Shown here: in pieces, positions 1 through 8,614 of the stretch
Position numbering within the stretch: the first letter of the stretch is position 1
Layout of the letters: the number at the start of each line of letters is the position of its first letter
The notes under the pieces: generated by a model
Told to the model about the DNA's origin: nothing
The model's input: the letters and a program-made list of their open reading frames with translations, nothing else
The model's database searches: none
DNA from: DASYTH01 sp035762905
GTDB taxonomy: Bacteria; Actinomycetota; Actinomycetes; Mycobacteriales; Pseudonocardiaceae
Assembly (NCBI RefSeq): GCF_035762905.1
Contig: NZ_DASUCC010000010.1
Coordinates: 1 to 49,777, forward strand
DNA length: 49,777 bases
Direction of reading: 5' to 3'
Translations under genes and position numbers: made by a program

Positions 1-147
1 GCGGCGCTGGGTCTGCGGGAGGCGGTCAACCTGGACGGCGGCGGCTCGACCACCATGGTGGCCCGCGGGCAGGTGGTCAACCGACCGTCCGACGCCACCG
101 GGGAACGCCCCGTCGGCGACGCGATTCTGGTGCTACCCAACAGGTAG
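1..147 (+). CDS. Phosphodiester glycosidase (NAGPA-like) family protein, C-terminal fragment
   Basis: Only the last 48 codons are inside the window, ending at the TAG at 145-147. The visible tail contains NLDGGGSTTMV, then a short strand, then VVNRPSD and GERPVGDAILV. This is the characteristic C-terminus of phosphodiester glycosidase / exopolysaccharide-biosynthesis NAGPA-domain proteins, where the Asp-Gly-Gly-Gly-Ser-Thr stretch lies at the active site. These proteins are usually exported and act on cell-envelope or secreted glycans. Location and substrate cannot be judged without the N-terminus. It converges on the minus-strand PPDK-like gene 11 bp downstream. Confidence 0.75.
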   Translation, partial: AALGLREAVNLDGGGSTTMVARGQVVNRPSDATGERPVGDAILVLPNR

Positions 148-158
148 GGGGCTGGCCG

Positions 159-1592
159 CTACGCCTGCTCGGCCGCGCAGTCGAGCAGGCGGCGCAGGTG
201 GGGGTCGGGGGCGGCGGGGGCGATGGCGGGTTGGCCGAGGGCGACTTCGCCGGTGGTGCCGTCGATGGTGATGAGGGTGCCTTCGGGGAGGGTGTGGGTG
301 GGGGTGTGGACGGCGGCGGGGGTGATGGTGAGGTCGGTGGCCGAGACGACGGCGGGTTTGGCGAGCGCGCGGGCGACGACGGCGGCGTGGCTGGTGGGGC
401 CGCCGGTCGCGGTGACCACGCCGGCGGCGGCGGCGAGGCCGGGGAGGTCCAGCGGGGAGGTGTGCGGGCGGACCAGGATGACCGGGGCGGTGGCGGCCAG
501 GTGCACAGCTGCCTCCGGGGTGGTGGCCACGCGGCCGGTGGCAACGCCCGGGCAGGCGCCGAGAGCGCGGGTGAGGGTGGTTCGGGGGCCGGTGATCTGC
601 ATGCGGGGGGTGCGGGCGGATTCCAACTGGCGCGGGGAGATTCGGCGCACCGCCTCGGGTCGGGAGATCGTGCCGGCGTCGGCAAGGTCCACGGCGACCC
701 GGATGGCGGCGCGTGCGGACAGGCCGCCGGGGCGCACCTGGAGCAGCCACAACCGGCCCGTCTCGACGGTGAACTCCACCGAGCAGGCGTCCAGGTAATG
801 CTGCTCGAGCCGGCCAAGGGCGGCGAGGAGTTCCTGCCATACCACGGGTTCCCGAGCGGCCAGCTCGGAAAGTGGATCGGTGGTCGCGGTGCCGAGCACC
901 ACGTCCTCGCCCTGGCAGCCGAACAGCACCTCGCCGAACGGGAGCGGTTCGCCGGTGTTGGGATCGCGGCTGAACGCGACGCCGGTTCCGCTCCGGGAGT
1001 CGCGGTTGCCGAACACCATGGCCTGTACCGTGACCGCGGTGCCCGGCTCGTCCGGAATGCCGTGCAGCGAACGGTAGGTGACCGCGCGCGGCGTGTTCCA
1101 GGAGGCGAACACGGCGCGCACGGCCAGATCCAGCTGACGCAGCGGATCGTCCGGAGCGGGACAGCCGGCCGCGGCGGCGAAGCCGGCACGGAACCGCCGG
1201 CGCGAGTCGTCCGCGAACGCCGGGTCACCGGTCTCGGCCGCGAGCCCCGCGGTCGCCGCATCGGTCAGCCCGAGGTTGAGGATCGTGTTCATCATGCCGG
1301 GCATCGACACGCCCGCACCGGAGCGCACCGACACCACCAGTGGCCGCACCGGCGCGCCGAGCCGCCGGCCGGTGGCGGTTTCCAGCGCGCCGAGCGCCGT
1401 TGCCAACTCGCCGGCCAGGTCGTCGGGCGGCCGCCCGTCCCGCAGGAACGCGCGGCAGGCATCGGTGCCGATGACAAACCCGGGCGGCACCGGCAGACCG
1501 AGCCGGTGCAGCTCGATCAGGCCGAAACCCTTGGCACCAAGGACTTCCGCGCGCACATCGGTGCCGGCGGACAGCGGGTGGATCCACCTCAC
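159..1592 (-). CDS. Short pyruvate,phosphate dikinase-like phosphotransferase (ATP-binding plus phosphohistidine domains)
   Basis: A 477-aa protein related to PPDK, which transfers phosphate from ATP through a phosphohistidine. Residues about 1-330 match the PPDK N-terminal ATP-grasp domain: GAKGFGLIELHRLG near 19, VRSGAGVSMPGMMNTILNLGL near 89-109, SRDPNTGE near 208. Residues about 340-430 are the mobile His domain with TGGPTSHAAVVAR, catalytic His402. The C-terminal PEP/pyruvate TIM barrel of full PPDK (about 870 aa) is absent, so it cannot be a complete PPDK and its acceptor is unknown. The GTG start at 1592 overlaps the upstream stop (GTGA). A longer upstream reading is only a shadow of the preceding gene. 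It ends a coupled TetR/winged-helix/PPDK-like operon. Confidence 0.8.
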   Translation of the reverse strand: MRWIHPLSAGTDVRAEVLGAKGFGLIELHRLGLPVPPGFVIGTDACRAFLRDGRPPDDLAGELATALGALETATGRRLGAPVRPLVVSVRSGAGVSMPGMMNTILNLGLTDAATAGLAAETGDPAFADDSRRRFRAGFAAAAGCPAPDDPLRQLDLAVRAVFASWNTPRAVTYRSLHGIPDEPGTAVTVQAMVFGNRDSRSGTGVAFSRDPNTGEPLPFGEVLFGCQGEDVVLGTATTDPLSELAAREPVVWQELLAALGRLEQHYLDACSVEFTVETGRLWLLQVRPGGLSARAAIRVAVDLADAGTISRPEAVRRISPRQLESARTPRMQITGPRTTLTRALGACPGVATGRVATTPEAAVHLAATAPVILVRPHTSPLDLPGLAAAAGVVTATGGPTSHAAVVARALAKPAVVSATDLTITPAAVHTPTHTLPEGTLITIDGTTGEVALGQPAIAPAAPDPHLRRLLDCAAEQA

Positions 1593-2203
1593 CGCGGGAT
1601 TCCCAGCGTGGCAAGGAGATCCTCGTGCAGCTGGAACCAGACCGTGTGGTACGAGGTCAGGTTGTCGGCCACGTAGTCCAGCTCGCCGGACCGGGCCCGG
1701 GTGAGCGCGGCGGTGAGCCGGTCGCGGTACCGCTGGAACCGGGACAGCACGGCGGAAAGCTCCGCGCAGACCGTGCCGGCGCGCCGGTCGAGGTCGACCA
1801 GCCGGTCCAGCACCCGGGCGTCGTAGGCGGTGTCGAAGTGGTCGTTCGGGGTCACGAAGCCCTCGGTCGAGCGCAGCTGCCAGGCCGTGCACAGGTCGAG
1901 CAGCTCCGGATTGAGCACGAGAAACTCTTCGAACGCAACGGAAACCGCGGTCCGGCCGCCGGCAGCGTCCAACTCGGCGGAGATCCGCTCGGCGTCGGCG
2001 GCGCGGCCCGCGTCGGTCAGCCCCCACCCGCCGAAGCCGCCCGGCGCCTTGGTGACCAGGCCGGCCACCGCGAGGTCGATCAGCTCTGACTCCGCGTCCG
2101 GCTCGGTCAGGCCGGCCGCCTCGGCCACCCGCTCAAGTCCGGCGAACCCGATGCAGCGCAGGGTGTGCAGCACCAGCAGGTCGGTCCCGGTCGCGCGGCT
2201 CAT
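1589..2203 (-). CDS. Winged-helix-like conserved protein, partner of the PPDK-like gene
   Basis: A 204-aa protein starting at ATG 2203, chosen because ATGA overlaps the TetR stop. Residues about 5-70 look like a small winged-helix domain: LLVLHTLRCIGFAGLERVAEAAG, then a second helix and GWGLTDAGR. This pattern is seen in MarR/PadR-like folds. The rest is mostly helical (about 85-204), including FQRYRDRLTAALTRARSG and ending DLLATLGIPR. No catalytic motif was recognised. It sits between, and is translationally coupled to, a TetR-like regulator and the short PPDK-like enzyme. It may therefore regulate the phosphotransferase or supply its missing acceptor function (inference). Confidence 0.7.
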   Translation of the reverse strand: MSRATGTDLLVLHTLRCIGFAGLERVAEAAGLTEPDAESELIDLAVAGLVTKAPGGFGGWGLTDAGRAADAERISAELDAAGGRTAVSVAFEEFLVLNPELLDLCTAWQLRSTEGFVTPNDHFDTAYDARVLDRLVDLDRRAGTVCAELSAVLSRFQRYRDRLTAALTRARSGELDYVADNLTSYHTVWFQLHEDLLATLGIPR

Positions 2204-3261
2204 CGCCCGGCTCCGGCCGCCGCGTGCCCGGCGCCGCGCCCGTCGGCCCGGGCCACGATCCGCCCGGCCCGGACCCGCACCGCGGCCTCGGTGTCGTCGG
2301 TCGTCGCGACCCCGGCGGCGTGCGCGACGGCGCCGCGGTCGTCGAGCACCAGGCGTGGGCCCGGCCGGGCGTCCGGACCGAACACCCGGCCGAGGCAGCA
2401 GCACAGGTCGGCGACCCGCAGCCGCACCAGCCGGCCGAGCTCGGCGGGATCGCCGGTCACCACGACCACGGTCACCGCGTCGCCCGCCCGGGCGGCGCGC
2501 ACGGTCTCCTCGGCCGCACCCAGCCGGCCGGTGCCGAGCACCGTGACCACGCCGTCAGCCTCCAGCCCGACCGGACGACCGGTGCGCAGATCCGGCGGAT
2601 CCTCAAGCGGCGCCCAGGGTTCGTCGACGGATCGCGCCGGGTCGACGAACGGCAGGTGCGGCGGTTCCCAGGCGTCGGCGAGATCGAGTCCGGCCAGGTG
2701 CTGGCAGGCGCGGACCACGTCGAACGGGTCGCCGAACCCGGGCGCGGCCTCGGCCAGCCGGCCGGCCCCGTACAGCAGCGTGAGCACCAACTCGGCCAAC
2801 CGGACCCGCCGGCGGCGCGGCCCGCACGACTCCAGCGCGAGCCCGAGCAGCACCGCCTCCAGCCGGGCGAGGTGGGCCAGCGCCGTGCGGCCCGGTTCGT
2901 CGTCGAACACGCCGGTCAGCGAGCGCAGCGCCAGGTTGCCGGCGCCCGGGGTGTCACCGGGCATCGGCAGCCGGTCCAGCCAGACCCGCGCGAACCCGCC
3001 CACCGCGTCGGCAAGGCGGGTCACCGGCTCGGGCGCCGGCTGCCCGGCCGGGCGGTCGACCGCGTCGAGCAGCACGGCCAGGTACAGGGCGCGCTTGCTG
3101 GGGAAGTTGGAGTACACCGCGCCCCTGGTCAGCTCGGCCCGCTCGGCGATCCCGTCGACCTTGGCCTCGGCGTATCCCCGCTTGGCGAACTCGGTCCGGG
3201 CCGCGGCCAGCACGGCGGCGCGGGTGCGTTCCTGCTGCTGTGCCCGGGTCAACCGGACCAT
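2200..3261 (-). CDS. TetR/AcrR family regulator with long C-terminal domain
   Basis: A 353-aa protein starting at ATG 3261, preceded by a GGAGGAGGGG ribosome site. The N-terminal TetR helix-turn-helix (about 8-60) is clear: LAAARTEFAKRGYAEAKVDGIAERAELTRGAVYSNF in outline, then PSKRALYLAVL. Most TetR proteins are about 200 aa. This one continues into an extra region of about 150 residues that contains VTVVVVTGDPAELGRL and a CCCLGR stretch, resembling a thioredoxin-like or small alpha/beta domain. It is first in the operon with the winged-helix and PPDK-like genes (ATGA overlap) and divergent from the nucleoside hydrolase. The palindrome at 3300-3309 is its likely operator. Confidence 0.85.
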   Translation of the reverse strand: MVRLTRAQQQERTRAAVLAAARTEFAKRGYAEAKVDGIAERAELTRGAVYSNFPSKRALYLAVLLDAVDRPAGQPAPEPVTRLADAVGGFARVWLDRLPMPGDTPGAGNLALRSLTGVFDDEPGRTALAHLARLEAVLLGLALESCGPRRRRVRLAELVLTLLYGAGRLAEAAPGFGDPFDVVRACQHLAGLDLADAWEPPHLPFVDPARSVDEPWAPLEDPPDLRTGRPVGLEADGVVTVLGTGRLGAAEETVRAARAGDAVTVVVVTGDPAELGRLVRLRVADLCCCLGRVFGPDARPGPRLVLDDRGAVAHAAGVATTDDTEAAVRVRAGRIVARADGRGAGHAAAGAGR

Positions 3262-3299
3262 CGCCGCCCCTCCTCCACTCGGAAACCAAGAACATCCGA

Positions 3300-3331
3300 A
3301 TGATATCATCATCTGAAATGCCCAGTACGGT
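3300..3331. promoter_or_regulatory. Divergent promoter region with 10-bp palindrome (candidate TetR operator)
   Basis: ATGATATCAT at 3300-3309 is a perfect palindrome in the only intergenic space between the divergent TetR and nucleoside hydrolase genes. A TACGGT hexamer at 3326-3331 lies 6 bp before the nucleoside hydrolase ATG. If it is the -10, the plus transcript would be leaderless, which fits the lack of a ribosome site there. The palindrome would overlap the -35 region, which has no good consensus match. Operator assignment is inferred from position. Confidence 0.4.
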
Positions 3332-3337
3332 GAGCGC

Positions 3338-4243
3338 ATGACAGGTGGCCGCACGCAACGGTTGACCCGGTTCTCCCTCACCACCCTGGCGCTCGCCCTC
3401 GGCTGGACCGCGGTCGGGCTGCCCATGTTCACCGCCGACCAACCGGCTGCCAGCACCTCCGCCTGCCTGGTGGTGGACACCGACGCCGGCCTGGACGACT
3501 ACCGCGCCCTGGCCATGCTGACGCCCGCCCGTGAACTCCGCGCGGTCGTCGTCACCGAGGGAATCTCCGGCGTCGCGGCCGGCACGACCGCGGTCTCGAT
3601 GTTCCTGGCCAGCCGGGGCGCCACCCCGCCGGTGATCCCCGGTCTGGCCTCGCCCGCCCCGCCCGCCTACGACTGGCTGCCCGCCGTGCGCGCCGGCGCC
3701 GAGCGGCTGAACAACTTCCTGCACTCCGCCGTGCCGACCGCCGCCGACCCGGCCCGGCTCAGCCACGCCCTCGGCGCCGCCGTCCACGGCTGCAACCGGA
3801 TCCAGGTTCTGGTCCTCGGCCCGTGGACCTCCTTCCAGCGCTACGGTTCCGCCCTCGGCCGGGAGTCCAGGGTGGTCGCCTCCGGCCGCTCGTTCGCCGA
3901 GAACAACCCGGACAACTTCAACTGCGAGTACGACGTCGCGGCCTGCCGCGCGGCCCCGGCCCGGGTCACCTTCGTCGACCTCCCGGCCCCCGGCCCGACC
4001 CCCAGCTACGCCCCGACCGAGGCGATGGTCGCCGCGCTGCACCGCACCGGGATGCCCGGCCTGCTCCGCACCGCCCTGCTGGTGGATCCGTCGCAGTGGT
4101 TGGAAACCCGCCTCTGGGACGACGCCGCCGCGCTCTACCTGCTCAGCCCGCGCTCGTTCACCCCGGAAGGCCGGCACCTCATCCCCGCGGTGCCCGAGTC
4201 CCGGTTCCGCGCCCAGGTCGTCGCCGCGATCAACGCCGCCTGA
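3338..4243 (+). CDS. Secreted nucleoside hydrolase-like protein
   Basis: A 301-aa protein with a signal-peptide-like N-terminus: basic TQRLTRF, a hydrophobic stretch to about residue 30, then small residues. The mature part starts with VVDTDAGLDDYRAL (about 45-58), the Asp-rich calcium/ribose-binding motif of inosine-uridine nucleoside hydrolases. A second supportive stretch is FAENNPDNFNCEYD (about 188-201), with Asn and Asp residues where this family binds ribose. It probably hydrolyses N-glycosidic bonds of nucleosides outside the cell. There is no ribosome site before the ATG, and a -10-like hexamer ends 6 bp upstream, so translation may be leaderless. The stop overlaps the threonine synthase ATG. 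Confidence 0.75.
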   Translation: MTGGRTQRLTRFSLTTLALALGWTAVGLPMFTADQPAASTSACLVVDTDAGLDDYRALAMLTPARELRAVVVTEGISGVAAGTTAVSMFLASRGATPPVIPGLASPAPPAYDWLPAVRAGAERLNNFLHSAVPTAADPARLSHALGAAVHGCNRIQVLVLGPWTSFQRYGSALGRESRVVASGRSFAENNPDNFNCEYDVAACRAAPARVTFVDLPAPGPTPSYAPTEAMVAALHRTGMPGLLRTALLVDPSQWLETRLWDDAAALYLLSPRSFTPEGRHLIPAVPESRFRAQVVAAINAA

Positions 4244-5460
4244 TGACCATGCCGTACTCGGCGTTGCGGATCCTGCGTTGCCCGGCGTGCGGGGCGGAGT
4301 ACGACCCGGACCGGGTCACCAACCTGTGCGGCTGCGGATCGCCGCTGCTGGCCGGCTACGACCTCAATGCCGTGGCGGCCGCGGTCACCCCGGAGGTGAT
4401 CGCGAACCGCCCGCCAACCCTGTGGCGCTACCACGAACTGCTCCCGGTGCGCGATCCCGCGCACGTGCTGACCCTCGGCGAGGGCATGACGCCGCTGGTC
4501 TCACTCCCCCGGCTGGGCCGGGAGTACGGGATCGAGCGACTGCTCATGAAGGACGAGGGCCTGATCCCGACCGGCTCGTTCAAGGCGCGCGGCGCGGCGG
4601 TCGGCGCCTCCCGCGCGCACGAGCTTGGTGTCACCGGGATCGCCATGCCCACCAACGGAAACGCCGGGGCGGCCTGGGCCGCCTACGCCGCCCGCGGCGG
4701 GATGGCCAGCCTGGTCACCATGCCGCTGGACGCGCCGGTGATCACCCGGCGGGAGTGCCTGGCCGCCGGTGCCGAGCTGTATCTGGTGAACGGCCACATC
4801 GGACAGTGCGGGCAGCTCATCGCCGACGCTTTGGCGCAGCGGCCCGGTTTTCAGGACGTGTCCACGCTCAAGGAGCCCTACCGGGTGGAGGGCAAGAAGA
4901 CCATGGGCCTTGAGCTGGTCGAGCAGCTCGGCTGGCGGGTACCCGACGTGATCCTCTACCCCACCGGCGGCGGTGTCGGCCTGATCGGCATCCACAAGGC
5001 CCTCGGCGAGTTGCGGGAGCTCGGCTGGATCGGCCCGCGCGTGCCCCGCCTGGTCGCCGTCCAGGCCACCGGATGCGCCCCGATCGTTGCCGCCTTTGAC
5101 AAGGGAGCCACCCACGCCGATCCCTGGCCCGATCCGCACACCGTCGCATTCGGACTGACCGTGCCGAAACCGCTCGGCGACGCGCTGATCCTCGACGCCC
5201 TCTACGCCACCGGCGGCACCGCCATCGCCGTCGACGACGCCGACACCCTGGCCGAGCAGATCCGGTGCGCCCGGCTGGAAGGCGCTTTCCTCTGCCCCGA
5301 GGGCGCCGCCACCCTGGCCGCCGCCCGCCGGTTGCGCGAGTCGGGCTGGCTCGCGGCCGGCGACGAGGTGGTCGTCCTCAACACCGGCGCCGGGCTCTTG
5401 TACCCGGAGACCGTCCCGGCCGACGCCCCGACCCTGGAGCCGGACGCGGTGATTCCCTAG
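4243..5460 (+). CDS. thrC: Threonine synthase
   Basis: A 405-aa PLP enzyme of fold type II that converts O-phosphohomoserine to threonine. An N-terminal Cys4 segment (CPACG then CGCG, about 13-32) is typical of archaeal/actinobacterial-type threonine synthases. TGSFKARG around 111-117 carries the PLP lysine (K114), PTNGNAGAAWAAYAARGG is the substrate/PLP-binding loop, and PTGGGVGLIG binds the PLP phosphate. Length is normal for this class. The ATG at 4243 overlaps the nucleoside hydrolase stop in TGATG; ATG 4249 is an alternative. The gene is not beside other threonine genes, so it could be a second copy or act on a related phosphoester. Confidence 0.85.
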   Translation: MTMPYSALRILRCPACGAEYDPDRVTNLCGCGSPLLAGYDLNAVAAAVTPEVIANRPPTLWRYHELLPVRDPAHVLTLGEGMTPLVSLPRLGREYGIERLLMKDEGLIPTGSFKARGAAVGASRAHELGVTGIAMPTNGNAGAAWAAYAARGGMASLVTMPLDAPVITRRECLAAGAELYLVNGHIGQCGQLIADALAQRPGFQDVSTLKEPYRVEGKKTMGLELVEQLGWRVPDVILYPTGGGVGLIGIHKALGELRELGWIGPRVPRLVAVQATGCAPIVAAFDKGATHADPWPDPHTVAFGLTVPKPLGDALILDALYATGGTAIAVDDADTLAEQIRCARLEGAFLCPEGAATLAAARRLRESGWLAAGDEVVVLNTGAGLLYPETVPADAPTLEPDAVIP

Positions 5461-5553
5461 GGGTCTGTCGCATTCGGCGCGAAGAGGCCACGATGGACGG
5501 GACGGCCGGCACTCGCGAGCCGGCCGGCTGGTCGGTCGGACGAAGGGGTGCCG

Positions 5554-7164
5554 ATGGCGGCGGAGCGCGTTCCGGTCCTGATCGTCGGTGGCAGCCTCGT
5601 CGGGCTGTCGGCCTCGCTGCTGCTGGCCGACCGGGGCGTCGAGCACATCCTGGTGGAACGGCACCCCGGCACGGCCATCCACCCGCGGGCCGCGATGTTC
5701 CACCAGCGCACGATGGAGATCTTCCGTCAGGTCGGGTTGCAGGACGCGGTGGAGGCGGCCGCGGAGCGGGAGTTCGTGCAGAACGGCGCGATCATGGCGG
5801 TGGAGAGCCTGGCCGGGCGGGAGCTGCAGTACTTCTTCCGCTCGGTCAACGCAGGCGTCGAGCACCTCAGCCCGGCGTCGCGGGTGTTCATCACGCAGGT
5901 CGGGCTGGAACCGGTGCTGCGGGAGCGCGCCGCGCAGCTGGGCGCCGAGCATCGGTTCGGCACCGAGCTGGTGGACTTCGAGCAGCACGCCGACGGCGTC
6001 ACCGCGGTGCTGCGGCCCCGCTCCGGCGGCCCGGACCGGACGGTGACGGCGCAATACGTGATCGCGGCCGACGGCGCGCACAGCCGGGTGCGCGACAAGC
6101 TGGGCATCGGTCTGCTCGGCTGGGGCGGTTTCGCCGACTGCGTCACGATCTACTTCCGGGCCGACGTCAAGGACCTGATCGGCGAGCGCAACCTCAGCGT
6201 GGTCTACGTCAACCATCCCGAGCTGCTCGGCTTCTTCCGGTTCGCCATCACGTCGGACTCCGGCTTCCTCGCGGTGTTCTCCACCACCCGCCCGGACGGC
6301 ACGCAGGACCGGCAGGTCGGCCGGGACATGACCGCGCGGCGGTGCGCGGAGCTGGTCCGCACCGCGCTCGGCGTTGCCGACCTGCCGGTGGAGATCGACA
6401 ACGTGCAGCGCTGGGAGGCCACCGCCGCCTACGCGGAGCGGTACCGGGACGGCACCGTGTTCCTGGCCGGGGACGCCGCCCACGTCATGCCGCCCACCGG
6501 TGGATTCGGCGGCAACGCCGGGGTGGCCGACGCGCACAACCTGGCCTGGAAGCTGGCGATGGTGCTGGATGGCAGCGCCGGGCCCGGGCTGCTGGACAGC
6601 TACCAGGCCGAGCGCGCGCCGATCGGCCGGCTGACCACCGAGCAGGCGTACACCCGCTACGTGCTCCGGGTCGACCCGTCGCTGTCCGCGGACGGCCTGG
6701 CCGCGCCGGTGGACGACCCGTCGATCGAACTCGGTGCGCTGTACCGGTCTTCGGCGATCGCCGCGCCCGCCGGCGAGGCGCCGGAGCTCGACGACCCGCG
6801 CGCGCCCACCGGCCGGGTCGGCACGCGCCTGCCGCACCTGCCGATCGAGCTGGACGGCTCCCCCGCGTCCACCCTCGACCTGGCCGGCCCCGGCTTCACC
6901 CTGCTCGCCGCCCCGGACGCCGCGGCCTGGTGCACCGCGTCCGACAACGTGGCCCGCAGCCTGGACCTTCCGCTCACGGCCCACCGGATCACCGCCACCG
7001 GGCGGATCGCCGACCCGGCCGGCGCCTTCGCCGCCGCCGTCGGCCTGCCCGCCACCGGCGCCGTCCTGGTCCGCCCGGACAACGTGATCGCGTGGCGCGG
7101 CGAGGAACCGACCGCACCCGACGAAGACCTCAAGCGCGTCATGTCCGCGCTGCTGGCCCGGTAG
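5554..7164 (+). CDS. FAD-dependent aromatic/polyketide-type monooxygenase
   Basis: A 536-aa flavoprotein hydroxylase of the PheA/TfdB/RdmE type, predicted to hydroxylate an aromatic substrate using NAD(P)H and oxygen. It begins with a Rossmann FAD motif (VLIVGGSLVGLSASLLLADRG, with GGSLVG replacing GxGxxG), followed by an acidic ribose-binding Glu in VERH. VIAADGAHSRVR (about 170-182) is the DG motif. VFLAGDAAHVMPPTGGFGGNAG (about 306-327) is the GD motif contacting the FAD ribityl chain. The C-terminal thioredoxin-like domain of this family follows (about 400-536). ATG 5554 was chosen because GAAGGGG lies 5 bp upstream. The in-frame GTG at 5548 overlaps that site. Confidence 0.85.
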   Translation: MAAERVPVLIVGGSLVGLSASLLLADRGVEHILVERHPGTAIHPRAAMFHQRTMEIFRQVGLQDAVEAAAEREFVQNGAIMAVESLAGRELQYFFRSVNAGVEHLSPASRVFITQVGLEPVLRERAAQLGAEHRFGTELVDFEQHADGVTAVLRPRSGGPDRTVTAQYVIAADGAHSRVRDKLGIGLLGWGGFADCVTIYFRADVKDLIGERNLSVVYVNHPELLGFFRFAITSDSGFLAVFSTTRPDGTQDRQVGRDMTARRCAELVRTALGVADLPVEIDNVQRWEATAAYAERYRDGTVFLAGDAAHVMPPTGGFGGNAGVADAHNLAWKLAMVLDGSAGPGLLDSYQAERAPIGRLTTEQAYTRYVLRVDPSLSADGLAAPVDDPSIELGALYRSSAIAAPAGEAPELDDPRAPTGRVGTRLPHLPIELDGSPASTLDLAGPGFTLLAAPDAAAWCTASDNVARSLDLPLTAHRITATGRIADPAGAFAAAVGLPATGAVLVRPDNVIAWRGEEPTAPDEDLKRVMSALLAR

Positions 7165-7210
7165 CCGCGGTTTCCTCGCCGTTCCGGTCGATCTCGTGTG
7201 AGATGGACTC

Positions 7211-7693
7211 ATGCCGACACTGTTGCCACCGGACGTGATCCGCTGGGCCGTGCGCACCGCGGCCACGGCGGCCGCCGTGCCTGGCCGGGTGCTGAACCTG
7301 TTGAGCGCGGCCGAGTCGGTCGTCGCCAGGGCCGAGGAGCTGGTGCGCCGCACCGAGCACACGATCACCACCGCCGAGGGCGCCATCGACCAGGTCCAGC
7401 AGGTGACCAGCGCCGCCAAGCAGCAGGTGAGCGCGGCCCGCCCGCTGATCCAGTTCGCCGAGGAGTTCAGTGCCCACGAGGTGCAGGCGGCGATCAAGCT
7501 GGTCGACGAGCTGCCCCGGCTGGCCAAGCACCTCAACGACGACGTGCTCCCGATCCTGGGCACGCTCAACCGGGTCGGCCCCGACATCCACGAGCTTCTT
7601 GCGGTGGCCAACGACGTCCGCCAGGCGATCCTGGGCATTCCCGGCTTCAACTACCTGCGCCGCCGGGGCGAGGAGAGGGACGTGGAGGAATGA
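7211..7693 (+). CDS. Coiled-coil protein of unknown function
   Basis: A 160-aa helical protein without signal peptide or recognised domain. Residues about 30-110 are heptad-rich (AAESVVARAEELVRRTEHTI and similar) and suggest an amphipathic coiled coil, as in phasin-like or scaffolding proteins. The C-terminus is charged (RRRGEERDVEE). It starts at ATG 7211 after GAGATGG. The next gene begins inside its stop (ATGA), so the two are probably translated together. Nothing in the sequence fixes its job. Confidence 0.7.
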   Translation: MPTLLPPDVIRWAVRTAATAAAVPGRVLNLLSAAESVVARAEELVRRTEHTITTAEGAIDQVQQVTSAAKQQVSAARPLIQFAEEFSAHEVQAAIKLVDELPRLAKHLNDDVLPILGTLNRVGPDIHELLAVANDVRQAILGIPGFNYLRRRGEERDVEE

Positions 7694-8562
7694 CCATGCG
7701 CTGCTCCGTCAACGTTCCGAACTTCGGCGACTTCGCCGATGCGCGGAACGTGGCCACCGTCGCCGTGGCCGTCGAGCAGGCCGGCTGGGACGCGCTGTTC
7801 GTCTGGGATCACGTGGTGCACGACAAGGAACAGCGCCGCGGCCAGCCCTTCGGCGACCCGTGGATGCTGCTCACCGCAGCGGCACTGGCGACCGAGCGGA
7901 TCAGGCTGGGCACCCTGCTCACCCCGGTTGCCCGCCGCCGGCCGGAACAGCTCGCCCGGCAGGTGGCCACCCTGGACTCGCTGTCCGGCGGCCGGGTGAT
8001 CTTCGCCGCGGGGCTCGGCGGGCCGATCAGGGACGAGTACGGCAGCTTCGGCGACGAGACCGATCCGACCGTGCTCGCCGAGCGGCTCGACGAAGGCCTG
8101 GGCCTACTGTGCCGCTACTGGTCCGGCGAGCCGGTGAACCACGACGGCCGGCACTACCGGGTGCGCGACGTCACCCTGCTGCCCGCCGCCGCGCAGCGGC
8201 CCCGGCCACCGGTGTGGATCGGCGGGTTCTGGCCGCACCGCAGGCCGATCCGCCGGGCCGCACGCTGGGACGGCGTGGTCCCGCTGTTCGCCGACGCCTC
8301 GCACGGCCATGTTCCGCCGCTCGACCAGGTCCGCGATCTGATCGCCTACCTGAACACGCACCGCGCGGACCCCAGCGGACCGTTCGAGATCGTCCTCGGC
8401 GGCGCCACCCCGGGCGACCCGATCGCCGCCCGCGACGTGATCGCCCCGCTCGCCGAAGCCGGCGCCACCTGGTGGGACGAGCGCCAACTCATGTCCAGCG
8501 CCGACCTGTACCAACTCGAACCGATCCTGCGCCGGGTGCACCAGGGACCGCCCGCGCTGTAG
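7690..8562 (+). CDS. LLM-class flavin (F420 or FMN)-dependent oxidoreductase
   Basis: A 290-aa TIM-barrel oxidoreductase of the luciferase-like monooxygenase superfamily. Visible hallmarks are SVNVPNFGDFAD at the N-terminus, EQAGWDALFVWDHV, LATERIRLGTLLTPVARRRPEQLARQVATLDSLSGGR in pieces, and PPVWIGGF. Together these are typical of actinobacterial F420-dependent members. The cofactor cannot be decided from sequence alone. The substrate is unknown. ATG 7690 overlaps the upstream stop (ATGA). Confidence 0.85.
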   Translation: MTMRCSVNVPNFGDFADARNVATVAVAVEQAGWDALFVWDHVVHDKEQRRGQPFGDPWMLLTAAALATERIRLGTLLTPVARRRPEQLARQVATLDSLSGGRVIFAAGLGGPIRDEYGSFGDETDPTVLAERLDEGLGLLCRYWSGEPVNHDGRHYRVRDVTLLPAAAQRPRPPVWIGGFWPHRRPIRRAARWDGVVPLFADASHGHVPPLDQVRDLIAYLNTHRADPSGPFEIVLGGATPGDPIAARDVIAPLAEAGATWWDERQLMSSADLYQLEPILRRVHQGPPAL

Positions 8563-8614
8563 CGTCCGTTGTGGACGGTCGCACGTGGCAGCGCCGTTGC
8601 GGCACAATGTCGCC

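Noticed and set aside
1593..2027. Longer N-terminus for the PPDK-like protein (622 aa)
   Set aside because: The extra residues are Arg-rich antisense-like translation of the overlapping 204-aa gene; GTG 1592 with GTGA overlap fits the family start.
4501..7650. A 1049-aa open frame on the minus strand opposite threonine synthase and the FAD monooxygenase
   Set aside because: Shadow of two well-recognised plus-strand genes; composition is typical of antisense translation.
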